Shown: positions 34,419 through 43,361 of the stretch, in pieces | How positions within the stretch are numbered: position 1 is the first letter of the stretch | Layout of the letters: the number at the start of each line of letters is the position of its first letter | Origin: Muribaculaceae bacterium | GTDB taxonomy: Bacteria > Bacteroidota > Bacteroidia > Bacteroidales > Muribaculaceae | Reading direction: 5' to 3' | Assembly (NCBI GenBank): GCA_029068655.1 | Contig: JAIECF010000112.1 | Coordinates: 1 to 64,000 of the forward strand | Length of the DNA: 64,000 bases | Program-made: the position numbers and the translations under genes | The notes under the pieces: model-generated | What the model saw: the letters and a program-made list of their open reading frames with translations, nothing else | Databases searched by the model: none | Told to the model about the DNA's origin: nothing

Positions 34419-35351
34419 ATGAAAAAGTTACTCGTTTTGATATTGGTTCTCTTTGTTGGAATTTCATTTACATTAGCTGAGAATCAAAGATATATGGTTT
34501 CTCACAAAGATGGAAAAGCTCGATTTGTCCCTGTTGAGAAAAGCGGTGAAAACTGGAAGTATGTTCGACCGATAACGGATGTCTACCTGGAAAACGGCGT
34601 TGAAGTTGAAGGATTTAAGATAAATCCTGATAAATCGTTGAACTACACCGGAACTCCTTATGTAGCACACTCTACTTTCATTATCCGGCACGAAGGGAAA
34701 TATTACGTGGATCCTTTCCCTGACAAAGATCTTAAACCAATTGATGAAAACGGCAATCTTACATCCGAGTTGGGAATACGTAATTATCTGAGCAATACAG
34801 CTGTTGGAACATTCTACCTTACTAAAACACCCGGTTTGATAGCATTGGTGTGTACCCTCTTTTCAGGAATATTCTTACTTTTGAGCCTTTCGAGAGGTAG
34901 CGCACCTTTGTTTATGAGATGGATGGCTATGCTGCCTCTTTGCATCATCTCGCTTTTGGAAATCGGCGCCGCATTTTCATTGGGTACTGAGGCTGCATGG
35001 TGGGTGAATCCTGATGATGTGGGTTACTGGATTGCAACTCCGCTCTTGATTCCATATTCAATAACGGCATTATTGATGGTATTTTCCTACAAATTGTATA
35101 AAAGAATTGGACGTTTTGACGGGCCGGTCAACATTATCGTCTCTTCTTTGCTGATAATTGGTATGGTCCTAACGGTCATCTCTTTTATTTTTGTAATTAT
35201 TAACTTCGTATATGCTGCATGTTGTCTGATTTTCTTAGCTTGGTTCTTCCGAGGTTTCGACCACAAAGACAGCAATGGCAACACAATTAATTATGGCCCG
35301 TTTTCAACTCACAAGACGGACCGTTATGGCAACACAACCCGAATAAATTAA
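34419..35351 (+). CDS. Membrane protein with an N-terminal periplasmic domain
   Basis: The 310 residues start at MKKLLVLILVLFVGISFTLA, a signal peptide. The alternative ATG at 34380 would add 13 polar residues that spoil this signal, so I prefer 34419. A globular soluble part (to about residue 130) is followed by four or five membrane segments (ALVCTLFSGIFLLLSL, MLPLCIISLLEIGAAF, IATPLLIPYSITALLMV, LLIIGMVLTVISFIFVII) and a polar tail. No family recognised. It is 58 bases after PP2C and may be the output or sensor of the signalling cluster, or may be separate. Confidence 0.7.
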   Translation: MKKLLVLILVLFVGISFTLAENQRYMVSHKDGKARFVPVEKSGENWKYVRPITDVYLENGVEVEGFKINPDKSLNYTGTPYVAHSTFIIRHEGKYYVDPFPDKDLKPIDENGNLTSELGIRNYLSNTAVGTFYLTKTPGLIALVCTLFSGIFLLLSLSRGSAPLFMRWMAMLPLCIISLLEIGAAFSLGTEAAWWVNPDDVGYWIATPLLIPYSITALLMVFSYKLYKRIGRFDGPVNIIVSSLLIIGMVLTVISFIFVIINFVYAACCLIFLAWFFRGFDHKDSNGNTINYGPFSTHKTDRYGNTTRIN

Positions 35352-35404
35352 GATGCGGGGAGCTCACCAAGATTCCAGGTATGTGAAGCAGCGCGGGTTT
35401 CTCA

Positions 35405-37099
35405 TTAGAATGAGAGCATCTCGCTTTCTTTGGATATCTGGTTGAGACTGTTTTTACGGTCATTCTCCACGATAGCATCGAATTCTGAAGCTTTCATCGT
35501 AATGTCAGCGTCGGAGTCTATGCCTTCTTTCAGTCGGGTTGATACCCAACGCTGCTCATTGATGTCAAAATCTTCTTCGGCCTTGTCGAGAATTCCTTCG
35601 ATCTCTGAGATACTTCCGGCTTTCAATACCTCATTAAAATATGATCCCGGTATGATTTGTCCGGCGAGGTCAACCCAGTTTTCGGCATTATTTCCTGTCG
35701 CCTTACCGCTTTTTTTCTCCTCCTCTTTATACGAAAGTGAGTGAATATATTTACAAAGGGCGAGTTCGTAGAGCTTTCGCCCTTTTTCTAATGAATTTCT
35801 CTTGATTTTAAGGCCTTGGAATTCTATATTGCCCTCAGCGTCAGCGGGCATCAAAAGCATTTCGTCTGTGGTGGCGATAGCCTTGAGTATATGACCTGCA
35901 GTGTATGGATTGAGAATGTGGTATGTGATCCTGTCGATTTGCTTAAGTCCTTTGATGAGTCTTCTATCGCGTTTAGGCCATTTCTCCTCATCTCTTTTAA
36001 GTCCGTAGCTTTTTAGCATGGCTCCGGGCACTGCGATAGTGTCTCCGTTCTTATCTCCGAAGAGATAGGAGAAGGGGAGTGCGGAAGAGTCAGGATGCTT
36101 CTTATGTTCACCCATTATCAGGGAATAAACACCGATATGGGAACCATGCATCAGATAAGAGTTGGATGATGTCTTTGTTCCTCTTTCCAGTATGCCCCAA
36201 TGCACAGGACCGAGTTTATACATATGATTGCTCATGTTCGTTCCTGAACCTGCGTTCATGAAAGAAGTCTGGCACCCGATCAGCAAGGAGCTCTTGTGCA
36301 TGCTGACCGTGAAAGGACCTGCCAGCACCGCACAGGCCTCTCCATTTTCCATAGAGCAATTAGCGAAGAAAAGAGAGTCGTGTGATGTAAAGCCTTTGTC
36401 GATGACGCATCCCTGCCCGACATAAGTATTCCTCAAAAGAACCCCGTTGGCCACTTCCGCATCCTCTATGATGAAATTCTCTGCATTGACCCCTTGCCCG
36501 ACATATGTCAGTCCGTTTCTTCCATCCAAATTGTTGACAATGCTTCCGTTTTTCAGCCAAGCCACTCCTTCTACTTTGACATAGGGCCAGATTCTGACAT
36601 CAATGATCGGCCCGCAGTCATAGATTTCAGCACCAGTGCCAATTTCAGGCATAGCTCCCGTTTGCTCATTGATCTTAGCTATATGCCTGTCGATCATCGG
36701 AAACAGTTTCTCCGACGCGTGTTCAGGCATCCTTGCGGCGATTGTCGCGATCTGTGCTGAAATTCCGGGATAGATTCTTACACTACGGTTTCCCGTTTCG
36801 TCGAGCACAGAGATATCGGATCCGATGCCAAATGTTGCGTTTGGAGAGTTCTCGATTCTCGCCACATTGACTATCCTGACGTGGTCGCCTATCCGCACGT
36901 TGGAAATGCCTCCCGGCACATTGATTATTTCCGTACCCTTGCCTATCGATACCCTGCCTTTGAAACAGACATTTCTGATTCGCCCGAGATCTGCGCCCTC
37001 TGCTATTTCCACGAGGCTCCAGTCGTCACTGAAGCAACCTTGTCTCTCAAGCTTTTCTATATCGCTCTCATTCATATCCACACACCGCTTTATTGTCAT
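35405..37099 (-). CDS. DUF4954-family left-handed beta-helix protein
   Basis: The 564 residues show hexapeptide-like turns throughout (GTEIINVPGGISNVRIGDHV, GQGCVIDKGFTSHDSLFFAN). This is the architecture of DUF4954 proteins, a mainly Bacteroidota family without known function, resembling acyl- or sugar-nucleotide acetyltransferase barrels. A C-terminal helical region (about 480-564) ends NQISKESEMLSF. It lies downstream of hflX by 20 bases and probably shares a transcript. Confidence 0.8.
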   Translation of the reverse strand: MTIKRCVDMNESDIEKLERQGCFSDDWSLVEIAEGADLGRIRNVCFKGRVSIGKGTEIINVPGGISNVRIGDHVRIVNVARIENSPNATFGIGSDISVLDETGNRSVRIYPGISAQIATIAARMPEHASEKLFPMIDRHIAKINEQTGAMPEIGTGAEIYDCGPIIDVRIWPYVKVEGVAWLKNGSIVNNLDGRNGLTYVGQGVNAENFIIEDAEVANGVLLRNTYVGQGCVIDKGFTSHDSLFFANCSMENGEACAVLAGPFTVSMHKSSLLIGCQTSFMNAGSGTNMSNHMYKLGPVHWGILERGTKTSSNSYLMHGSHIGVYSLIMGEHKKHPDSSALPFSYLFGDKNGDTIAVPGAMLKSYGLKRDEEKWPKRDRRLIKGLKQIDRITYHILNPYTAGHILKAIATTDEMLLMPADAEGNIEFQGLKIKRNSLEKGRKLYELALCKYIHSLSYKEEEKKSGKATGNNAENWVDLAGQIIPGSYFNEVLKAGSISEIEGILDKAEEDFDINEQRWVSTRLKEGIDSDADITMKASEFDAIVENDRKNSLNQISKESEMLSF

Positions 37100-37118
37100 A
37101 TTTCTGAAGACTTAAGAC

Positions 37119-38342
37119 TTAAGACTCCATATCCTCATATTTCTGGAAAAGAAAATCATTATATGGAAATCTTTCCACGTGAATCTCTTTGGCCTTTTCG
37201 TAGAGAAGTTCCTTAAGCTGGTCGATATTGGTCTTGTCCTTGGCCGAGATGAAGACGCAGTTGTTGTTCATCTTAGCCATCCAGGTCTTCTTGAAGTCAT
37301 CGAGGCTCATGTTCTCGCGGGTGGCCGGAGTGAGATCATCCGGATCCTTCGGGGTATACTTGAAGGCGTCTATCTTGTTGAAGACAAGTATCTGCGGTTT
37401 CTGAGCAGCACCGCACACATCACTCAGTGTTTTGTCTACCACTTCGATCTGTTCCTCGAAATTAGGATGGCTTACGTCTACCACATGCATGAGAAGGTCT
37501 GCCTCGCGCACCTCGTCGAGGGTAGACTTGAAGGAATTGACAAGATGTGTAGGAAGCTTACGGATGAAACCCACGGTATCCGAGAGCAGGAATGGCAGAT
37601 TATCGATCGTCACTTTTCTGACAGTGGTGTCGAGGGTAGCGAAAAGTTTGTTTTCTGCGAAGACATCGCTCTTACTGAGGAGATTCATTATCGTTGACTT
37701 GCCGACGTTGGTATACCCTACGAGTGCGACGCGTGTCATGTTGCCGCGGTTCTTACGTTGGATACTTTTCTGCTTGTCTATGTCCTTGAGTTCCTCCTTA
37801 AGTCTGGATATCTTGTCAAGGATGATTCGTCGGTCAGTCTCTATCTGGGTCTCGCCAGGACCGCGCATACCTATACCGCCACGTTGCCTCTCGAGGTGTG
37901 TCCACATACGGGTGAGTCGTGGCAAAAGATACTGGTATTGAGCCAGCTCTACCTGAGTCCTTGCGGTAGCCGTTTGGGCGCGTTTGGCAAAGATATCAAG
38001 GATGAGGCTCGTCCGGTCGAGAATCTTGACCTTGAGTTCTTTTTCTATGTTGAGCACCTGTTTCGAAGAAAGATCGTCGTCGAAAATTACGAGACCTATC
38101 TCATTGTCTTCCACATATTTTCTGATCTCCTCGAGTTTGCCGGTGCCGACGTATGTTCGGGGATTCGGATAGTCGAGTTTCTGCACAAATCTCTTCTCCG
38201 GTTCAGCGCCTGCGGTTTTAGCGAGAAACTCGAGTTCGTCGAGATATTCATTGACCTTAGCCTCGTTCTGCTTCTGGGTGACGAGGCCTACAAGGACCGT
38301 CCTCTCGTTTTCTTCTTTGTTTATAATGTTATCTTCTATCAT
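37119..38342 (-). CDS. hflX: Ribosome-associated GTPase HflX
   Basis: HflX splits stalled or hibernating ribosomes using GTP. The N-terminal glycine-rich segment NPRTYVGTGKLEEI and RRGGIGMRGPGETQIETDRR are diagnostic. The G domain has G1 GYTNVGKST, G2/G3 DTVGFIRKLPTHLVNSF and G4 FNKID, with a C-terminal domain after the SAKDK (G5). The 407 residues fit the family. It is the first gene before DUF4954 on the minus strand. Confidence 0.95.
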   Translation of the reverse strand: MIEDNIINKEENERTVLVGLVTQKQNEAKVNEYLDELEFLAKTAGAEPEKRFVQKLDYPNPRTYVGTGKLEEIRKYVEDNEIGLVIFDDDLSSKQVLNIEKELKVKILDRTSLILDIFAKRAQTATARTQVELAQYQYLLPRLTRMWTHLERQRGGIGMRGPGETQIETDRRIILDKISRLKEELKDIDKQKSIQRKNRGNMTRVALVGYTNVGKSTIMNLLSKSDVFAENKLFATLDTTVRKVTIDNLPFLLSDTVGFIRKLPTHLVNSFKSTLDEVREADLLMHVVDVSHPNFEEQIEVVDKTLSDVCGAAQKPQILVFNKIDAFKYTPKDPDDLTPATRENMSLDDFKKTWMAKMNNNCVFISAKDKTNIDQLKELLYEKAKEIHVERFPYNDFLFQKYEDMES

Positions 38343-38378
38343 GAGGTCATATACTTGTATATATGATTAACGTTTCAC

Positions 38379-38404
38379 GCCCCCCGCTGGTTGTGCGGAG
38401 GGCG
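38379..38404. repeat. GC-rich inverted repeat between hflX and pepD
   Basis: CGCCCCCCGC (38379-38388) pairs with GCGGAGGGCG (38395-38404) with one mismatch around a short loop, then GTACCTA as in the palindrome at 19081. It lies in the short gap between hflX and the second pepD gene, with TTGTAAAACGTACAACGT following. Confidence 0.5.
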
Positions 38405-38444
38405 TACCTATTTCTTAAATTGTAAAACGTACAACGTAAAACGC

Positions 38445-39905
38445 CTATCTCGCAAGACGAGCCAGAAGGTCGGTCAGAAATCTCCAGTATTCTTCTACAG
38501 ATGGAATGTAGGCCTTTTCGTTCGGGCTATGTATATCCTTAAGGGTCGGTCCGAAAGAGATCATGTCCATTCCAGGCATCTTTTCAAGGAATATTCCGCA
38601 CTCGAGGCCGGCGTGGAGCGCCTCTACCTTGGGCTCATATCCGAAGAGAGCCTTGAAGCTTTGTTCAGCTTTCTTCAGAAGCTCGCTGTCAGGGTTCGGA
38701 GCCCACCCAACACTGGGGTCGTTAGTGACTACAACGCAACCGATATTCTCATAGAGCGCGGTGATCCTATCGGTGATTTCTTCACGTTTGCTGTCGACAG
38801 AAGAGCGCTGATGAGTGGTGACTACAACTTTGTCGTCGCCCTCCTTATGAACGCTTGCGAGATTTGAAGAGGTCTCCACAAGTCCCGGGACTGCGAGGCT
38901 CATGCCTTGCACTCCGTTGGGCGTTCCGAATATAGTCGATATAAGGGGACTGACATATTCAGGAGCGATCATCTTCGTAGGCTTCTCGCGCATTGATACG
39001 TTGAAAGTGAAGCTCTCGCCTTCAGCGAGGCGGAGTTCGTCGTGGATGGTAGCGTTGTAAATTTCAGCCATTTTCTCAAAGGCCTCTTCATTGCCCGCAG
39101 GTATTCCCACAATGGCTTTAGCTTCGCGTGGAATGGCGTTTGGTAGGCCTCCTCCCTGGAAGTCGCTCAGCATCACTACGCCGAATTCGTCTTCTGTAAG
39201 CCAAAGGAAGCGGGCGAGAAGCTGGTTGGCGTTGCCGCGGCCGAGATGGATCTCCATTCCGGAGTGTCCTCCCTTGAGGTGGTCAATATGCACTTCATAC
39301 CAATCGAAACCTTCAGGGGCTTCCATTTCCTCCATGGGATATGTGGCTATGGTGCACATTGAGCCTGCGCAGCCGATCACTATCATTCCATGTTCCTCTG
39401 AGTCGAGGTTGAGCAGAATGCGTCCGCTTATAAGGCTTGAGTCCAGGCCATTGGCGCCGGTAAGGCCCTGTTCTTCGTCGACTGTAAAGAGTGCCTCGAG
39501 AGGACCGTGTACAAGATCGGGGTCGATCATGGCAGCCATAGCCGATGCGCAACCTAATCCGTTATCTGCTCCGAGAGTAGTGCCTTCAGCCCTGACCCAA
39601 TCTCCTTCCACTACCGTCTTGATGGGATCCTTAAGGAAATCATGCTCTACATCGCCGCGCTTTTCGGCTACCATGTCTTGATGTCCCTGAAGCACTACCG
39701 TGGGAGCGTTCTCATATCCTGGAGTAGCCGGGCAATACATCACTACGTTTCCCACCTCGTCGGTTGCATACCTGAGACCATGCTTTTCAGCCCAGCCTAC
39801 AAGGAAATCCTTCATCTTGTCAAGATGATGGGTGGGACGTGGTATCTTGGTTATCTCATCGAAGCATTCCCATACGAGCTTCGGCTTAAGATCTGTTATC
39901 TTCAT
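38445..39905 (-). CDS. pepD: Aminoacyl-histidine dipeptidase (PepD, copy 2)
   Basis: A metal-dependent M20-family dipeptidase of 486 residues that cleaves Xaa-His and other dipeptides. The Zn ligands are in VLQGHQDMVAEK (His), TLGADNGLG (Asp) and VDEEQGLTGANG (catalytic Glu pair). A second group, HAGLECGIF, lies near the end. It ends the operon and starts inside the muramidase stop (ATGA overlap). It is paralogous to the gene on the other side of the muramidase. Confidence 0.93.
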   Translation of the reverse strand: MKITDLKPKLVWECFDEITKIPRPTHHLDKMKDFLVGWAEKHGLRYATDEVGNVVMYCPATPGYENAPTVVLQGHQDMVAEKRGDVEHDFLKDPIKTVVEGDWVRAEGTTLGADNGLGCASAMAAMIDPDLVHGPLEALFTVDEEQGLTGANGLDSSLISGRILLNLDSEEHGMIVIGCAGSMCTIATYPMEEMEAPEGFDWYEVHIDHLKGGHSGMEIHLGRGNANQLLARFLWLTEDEFGVVMLSDFQGGGLPNAIPREAKAIVGIPAGNEEAFEKMAEIYNATIHDELRLAEGESFTFNVSMREKPTKMIAPEYVSPLISTIFGTPNGVQGMSLAVPGLVETSSNLASVHKEGDDKVVVTTHQRSSVDSKREEITDRITALYENIGCVVVTNDPSVGWAPNPDSELLKKAEQSFKALFGYEPKVEALHAGLECGIFLEKMPGMDMISFGPTLKDIHSPNEKAYIPSVEEYWRFLTDLLARLAR

Positions 39906-40699
39906 TTCTTATCAGTCTTTTTCTTTTGATTCTTATAGTTGGCATATTCTTTCGCCATTCGCGTATGATAACCGCGTTTTGCATATGATGGTCCGTTATA
40001 TTTCCGTGCAAATGCCGACCAGTCTTTTTTCTGAAGAGCCTCAAGCATACCTGCATTACGGATGAAGATCGCGAACATCTCAAGCTGGCTGAATTCCGAT
40101 TCGCATATCTTCTCCACCATTTCTTCTACACTCTTGCATCCGCAGAGTTTATAGTTGAAACCTCCGATCTGGAACATGCCCCAATATGTGCCCATGTCTG
40201 CAGCATCAGCATTGATCTTACGCGCATTTGTCAGCGCGGTCCATTCCTTCAAAGCGTATCCGCTCAGGCCTGACGGAACTTTCGCATCTTTCATCTTGCG
40301 CCCTTTGGCCTTGCTTTTGTATTTGTTGAATAGCGACTGCACATAGTTTGCTACCGGCACTCCCGGAGCCCAGAATCCCTGAAGTTTTGGTCCCGCTTCT
40401 ATCTTTACGACAGCCTTTATGGCCGCGACCTCTACACCGAGTTGATCGGCGACGATCTGGAAATCCTCTTCCGTCAGGGTGTCGTATCTTACCTTCTCAT
40501 CCTCCTTAGGCATATCCGTAAGCACCAGAGATACAAGTTCGGCCACGTCGTCTTCTGATGCGACGGACGACGCTTCCGCAGAGGAAGACACGTCCTGGAT
40601 GCCTGATGCCATAGCGCCGGCTTTCGATTGAGGCGTCTCCGCATTGATTGCGGAGACGCTCAGTAGGGTTGCAAGGGCGAAAAGAAGCGGCCGCTTCAT
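39902..40699 (-). CDS. Exported N-acetylmuramidase-type protein (DUF3380-like)
   Basis: A 265-residue protein with a signal peptide (MKRPLLFALATLLSVSAINA). The C-terminal domain (about 75-265) matches the N-acetylmuramidase family formerly DUF3380: VVKIEAGPKLQGFW, DMGTYWGMFQIGGFNYKLCG and FARKYNGPSYAKRGYHTRMA. It should cut the glycan chains of peptidoglycan. The Glu in KIEAG is the candidate catalytic acid. It lies between two PepD dipeptidase genes with ATGA overlaps on both sides, suggesting joint use of wall-derived fragments (inference). Confidence 0.85.
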   Translation of the reverse strand: MKRPLLFALATLLSVSAINAETPQSKAGAMASGIQDVSSSAEASSVASEDDVAELVSLVLTDMPKEDEKVRYDTLTEEDFQIVADQLGVEVAAIKAVVKIEAGPKLQGFWAPGVPVANYVQSLFNKYKSKAKGRKMKDAKVPSGLSGYALKEWTALTNARKINADAADMGTYWGMFQIGGFNYKLCGCKSVEEMVEKICESEFSQLEMFAIFIRNAGMLEALQKKDWSAFARKYNGPSYAKRGYHTRMAKEYANYKNQKKKTDKK

Positions 40700-42153
40700 G
40701 ATTTCGCCACTTTTTCGAGTGTAAGGCAGAGATGACGCCAGAATTTTTCTACGGTAGGAATGAGCAGCTGCTCGTCAGGTGAGTGTACGCCCGTCATTGT
40801 CGGACCGAAGCTTACCATGTCGAGGTGAGGATATTTATCAAGGAAAAGTCCGCATTCAAGTCCGGCGTGAATAGCCTTAATGGCAGGTTTGACGCCGAAG
40901 AGTTCTTCGTAAGCTTCTGCCGATAGCTTCATGATGGGTGAGTTCATATTTGGAGCCCATCCGGGATATCCGTCTGAATGGTCTACCTTGGCTCCTGCTA
41001 ATTGGAAATGAGCCTCTACCTGGCCTGCGATATCGTATTTGCGGCTTTCCACGCTGGAACGTTGCGAAGTGGTCACCTTAATCTTGTCGTCACCTTCCAT
41101 CTTCACAGCTGCGAGGTTGGTGGATGTCTCTACCAATCCCTCGATGTCACGGCTCATCGAGATCACTCCATGAGGTGCGCTGTAGAGGGCCCTTACAAGA
41201 GCAAGCGAAGTAGTCTGGTCTATGCTGTATTCCGGTTTTGCAGCATCTTCTATCTTGATGCATACGCTTGGCTCGATTCCCGCATATTCCTTTACGATTT
41301 CAAGCGAATAAGTCTCAAGAGCAGTCTTTACGTCATCTGCGAGCTTTGTTTCGACTCCGAATACGGCGTGAGCCTCGCGCGGTATGGCGTTACGAAGGTT
41401 GCCGCCGTCAAACTCCACGAGTTCGATGTTCCATTTCTGTGAGCAGTTCCAGAGGAAACGCGCTACGAGTTTATTGGCATTGGCTCGCCCGAGGTGAATG
41501 TCGCCGCCTGAGTGGCCGCCAAGGAGTCCGCTGACGCTGACTTTCAAATATGAGAAATGATCCGGGGCGAGGGAGCGTTTGTAGTCGAACCAAGCTGTAG
41601 TGTCGATGCCTCCTGCACATCCTACGAAAATCTCTCCGTCATCTTCAGAGTCGAGATTGATCAGGATGTTGCCTCCGAGCATGTCTTCTCCGAGATTCTG
41701 GGCTCCTTCCAGGCCTATCTCTTCGTTGACGGTAAAGAGAGCCTCTACCGGACCGTGTTTCAGTGATGGATCGATCATTACTGCCATGGCTGCCGCAATA
41801 CCGATGCCGTTATCTGCCCCAAGTGTAGTGCCGCGTGCCTTTACCCAGTCTCCGTCGATATATGTGTCGATGGGATCTTTAAGGAAATCATGCTCTACGT
41901 CGCCGTTCTTTTCCGCTACCATGTCCATATGGGCCTGCAGTATGACAGTAGGAGCGTTCTCCAGTCCCGGGGTAGCGTCCTTATGCATAAGCACGTTGCC
42001 GCATTCGTCGGTCTTCACTGCTACACCATGTTTCTTTGCGAAATCGATGAGGAACTCTCTGATCTGCTCTTCATGGCAGGAGGGACGCGGAACCTTGGTG
42101 ACTTCGTCGAAGCACTTCCAGATTAGTTCCGGCTTAAGGTCTTTTACTTCCAT
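40696..42153 (-). CDS. pepD: Aminoacyl-histidine dipeptidase (PepD, copy 1)
   Basis: Same M20 family as copy 2, 485 residues from the start MEVKDLKPELIW. The motifs are VILQAHMDMVAEK, TLGADNGIG, VNEEIGLEGAQN and HAGLECGLF. A longer reading from 42219 would begin inside the promoter (-7 element TATCTTTG at 42217-42224, minus strand), so the start at 42153 is chosen. It overlaps the muramidase gene by four bases. The two PepD copies are clearly paralogous, though they have diverged. Confidence 0.93.
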   Translation of the reverse strand: MEVKDLKPELIWKCFDEVTKVPRPSCHEEQIREFLIDFAKKHGVAVKTDECGNVLMHKDATPGLENAPTVILQAHMDMVAEKNGDVEHDFLKDPIDTYIDGDWVKARGTTLGADNGIGIAAAMAVMIDPSLKHGPVEALFTVNEEIGLEGAQNLGEDMLGGNILINLDSEDDGEIFVGCAGGIDTTAWFDYKRSLAPDHFSYLKVSVSGLLGGHSGGDIHLGRANANKLVARFLWNCSQKWNIELVEFDGGNLRNAIPREAHAVFGVETKLADDVKTALETYSLEIVKEYAGIEPSVCIKIEDAAKPEYSIDQTTSLALVRALYSAPHGVISMSRDIEGLVETSTNLAAVKMEGDDKIKVTTSQRSSVESRKYDIAGQVEAHFQLAGAKVDHSDGYPGWAPNMNSPIMKLSAEAYEELFGVKPAIKAIHAGLECGLFLDKYPHLDMVSFGPTMTGVHSPDEQLLIPTVEKFWRHLCLTLEKVAKS

Positions 42154-42216
42154 TTTCTTTTTGGGTTTTATGATGTTTATATTAGTTTTTAAGGGTAGGT
42201 GGTCGGTTTCAGACTC

Positions 42217-42248
42217 CAAAGATATGAATTTTATTTCATTTTAACAAA
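42217..42248 (-). promoter_or_regulatory. Promoter of the pepD-muramidase-pepD operon
   Basis: On the minus strand TTTG (42245-42248), 20 bases, TATCTTTG (42217-42224). It lies back to back with the promoter of the lipoprotein gene. Confidence 0.75.
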
Positions 42249-42287
42249 TCTTTTATATTTCTTATCGCTCCAATCACGATTTTTTAT

Positions 42288-42295
42288 TAATTTTG
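42288..42295 (+). promoter_or_regulatory. -7 element upstream of the OmpH/Skp-like gene
   Basis: TAATTTTG lies 73 bases before the ATG. A good -33 TTTG is not evident, so it may need an activator. Confidence 0.5.
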
Positions 42296-42367
42296 CATTC
42301 GGATAGCGCCCTCTCTCGGATAGGACGCTTATAGCTACATAGTATCATCAAACACAAAAGCGATATA

Positions 42368-42967
42368 ATGAAGAAAAAACTTTACACTGTCCTCGGCATT
42401 GCACTTGCACTTGCCACCGGAAGCGGAATAGCTTCCTGCGGCGGCTCGAATGACGAGACAGCGGCTCCCGCCAAGAAGGTGGCTGTAGCCGACAGCGTGG
42501 CGCTTCCAAACTACCGCTACGTCGACATGGACACACTGCTTACAAGGTATATCCTTGCGAAAGACTACAACGAGGAGATGATCCGTATGCAGAATAATCT
42601 CGAGGCAGAGACCAAGAAGCATCAGACTTCTCTCCAGTCGCTCGCTTCGCAGATTCAGAACAAGGTTCAGAACAATTCTTACCTCTCGCAGGAAAGCTTC
42701 GACACCGATCAGCAGAAACTCGCATCCATGCAGAGCAATGCAGAACGTTCGGTGGGTATGATGCAGCAGAAATATGCTGAGGCTGCTGCCAAAGCCAATC
42801 AGGCTGTCGCAGATTCAGTGACAGCTTTCATTGAGATGTATAATAAGAAGCATGGCTACGACGCCATCTTCAACAAGGCCGCGGCTCTCCACTTCAATCC
42901 CGCGCTTGACATCACTGATGAGATCGTAGAGGGTCTGAACGCCCGCTATAACAAGATTAAGAAATAA
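42368..42967 (+). CDS. OmpH/Skp-like lipoprotein
   Basis: A 199-residue lipoprotein: signal and lipobox (LATGSGIASCGG) with the acylated Cys near residue 24. The body is a long coiled coil (QNNLEAETKKHQTSLQSLAS to MQQKYAEAAAKANQAV) and the C-terminal part resembles Skp/OmpH chaperones (YNKKHGYDAIFNKAAALHFN). Skp-type chaperones escort outer-membrane proteins. Membrane anchoring is unusual for Skp but common among Bacteroidota OmpH-like proteins. Confidence 0.8.
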   Translation: MKKKLYTVLGIALALATGSGIASCGGSNDETAAPAKKVAVADSVALPNYRYVDMDTLLTRYILAKDYNEEMIRMQNNLEAETKKHQTSLQSLASQIQNKVQNNSYLSQESFDTDQQKLASMQSNAERSVGMMQQKYAEAAAKANQAVADSVTAFIEMYNKKHGYDAIFNKAAALHFNPALDITDEIVEGLNARYNKIKK

Positions 42968-42976
42968 GCTGGGATT

Positions 42977-43306
42977 ATGACAAGACGCCTGCGCGTGCTC
43001 ATGACGGCTATGGCTTTTATGGCTTTAGCCTTAAGTCCTGCCTTTTGCGATGCCAAGGGGTGGGAGGCGGTGCGTGCCGACGTCTCGGGCCTTAACTCCG
43101 TGGCCCGCGACAACGACGTGGAGATACGTGTCTCTCCGGGGCATGTGGTAGTAGTGGCTTCTCAGTCTGTCCAGATAAAGGTGTTCACCATTCTCGGACA
43201 GGTGGTCAGCAGCGAGACGCTTCCGGCCGGTACGAGCAGGTTGCCGCTCTCTCACGGAGTATATATTGTGAAGGTGGGCGACCTTACATGTAAGATAGCC
43301 GTCTGA
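42977..43306 (+). CDS. Small exported protein with a sorting-domain-like C-terminus
   Basis: A 109-residue protein with a signal peptide (VLMTAMAFMALALSPAFCDA). The last 60 residues (VFTILGQVVSSETLPAGTSR to SHGVYIVKVGDLTCKIAV) resemble the C-terminal Ig-like domains of the type IX secretion or DUF6383 kind, here with almost no cargo attached. It lies 9 bases after the lipoprotein gene. It may be a free domain used as a subunit, or the remnant of a larger protein. I cannot tell which. Confidence 0.6.
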   Translation: MTRRLRVLMTAMAFMALALSPAFCDAKGWEAVRADVSGLNSVARDNDVEIRVSPGHVVVVASQSVQIKVFTILGQVVSSETLPAGTSRLPLSHGVYIVKVGDLTCKIAV

Positions 43307-43361
43307 CGGGTATACACCCTCCTCCCATTAAACCTTCTAAACCCATTTACCTTAAACAAAA

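Noticed and set aside
25437-35351. Type VI or type VII secretion locus
   Set aside because: The FHA, kinase, PP2C and EccA-like modules recall these systems, but no structural or secreted-effector genes are present.
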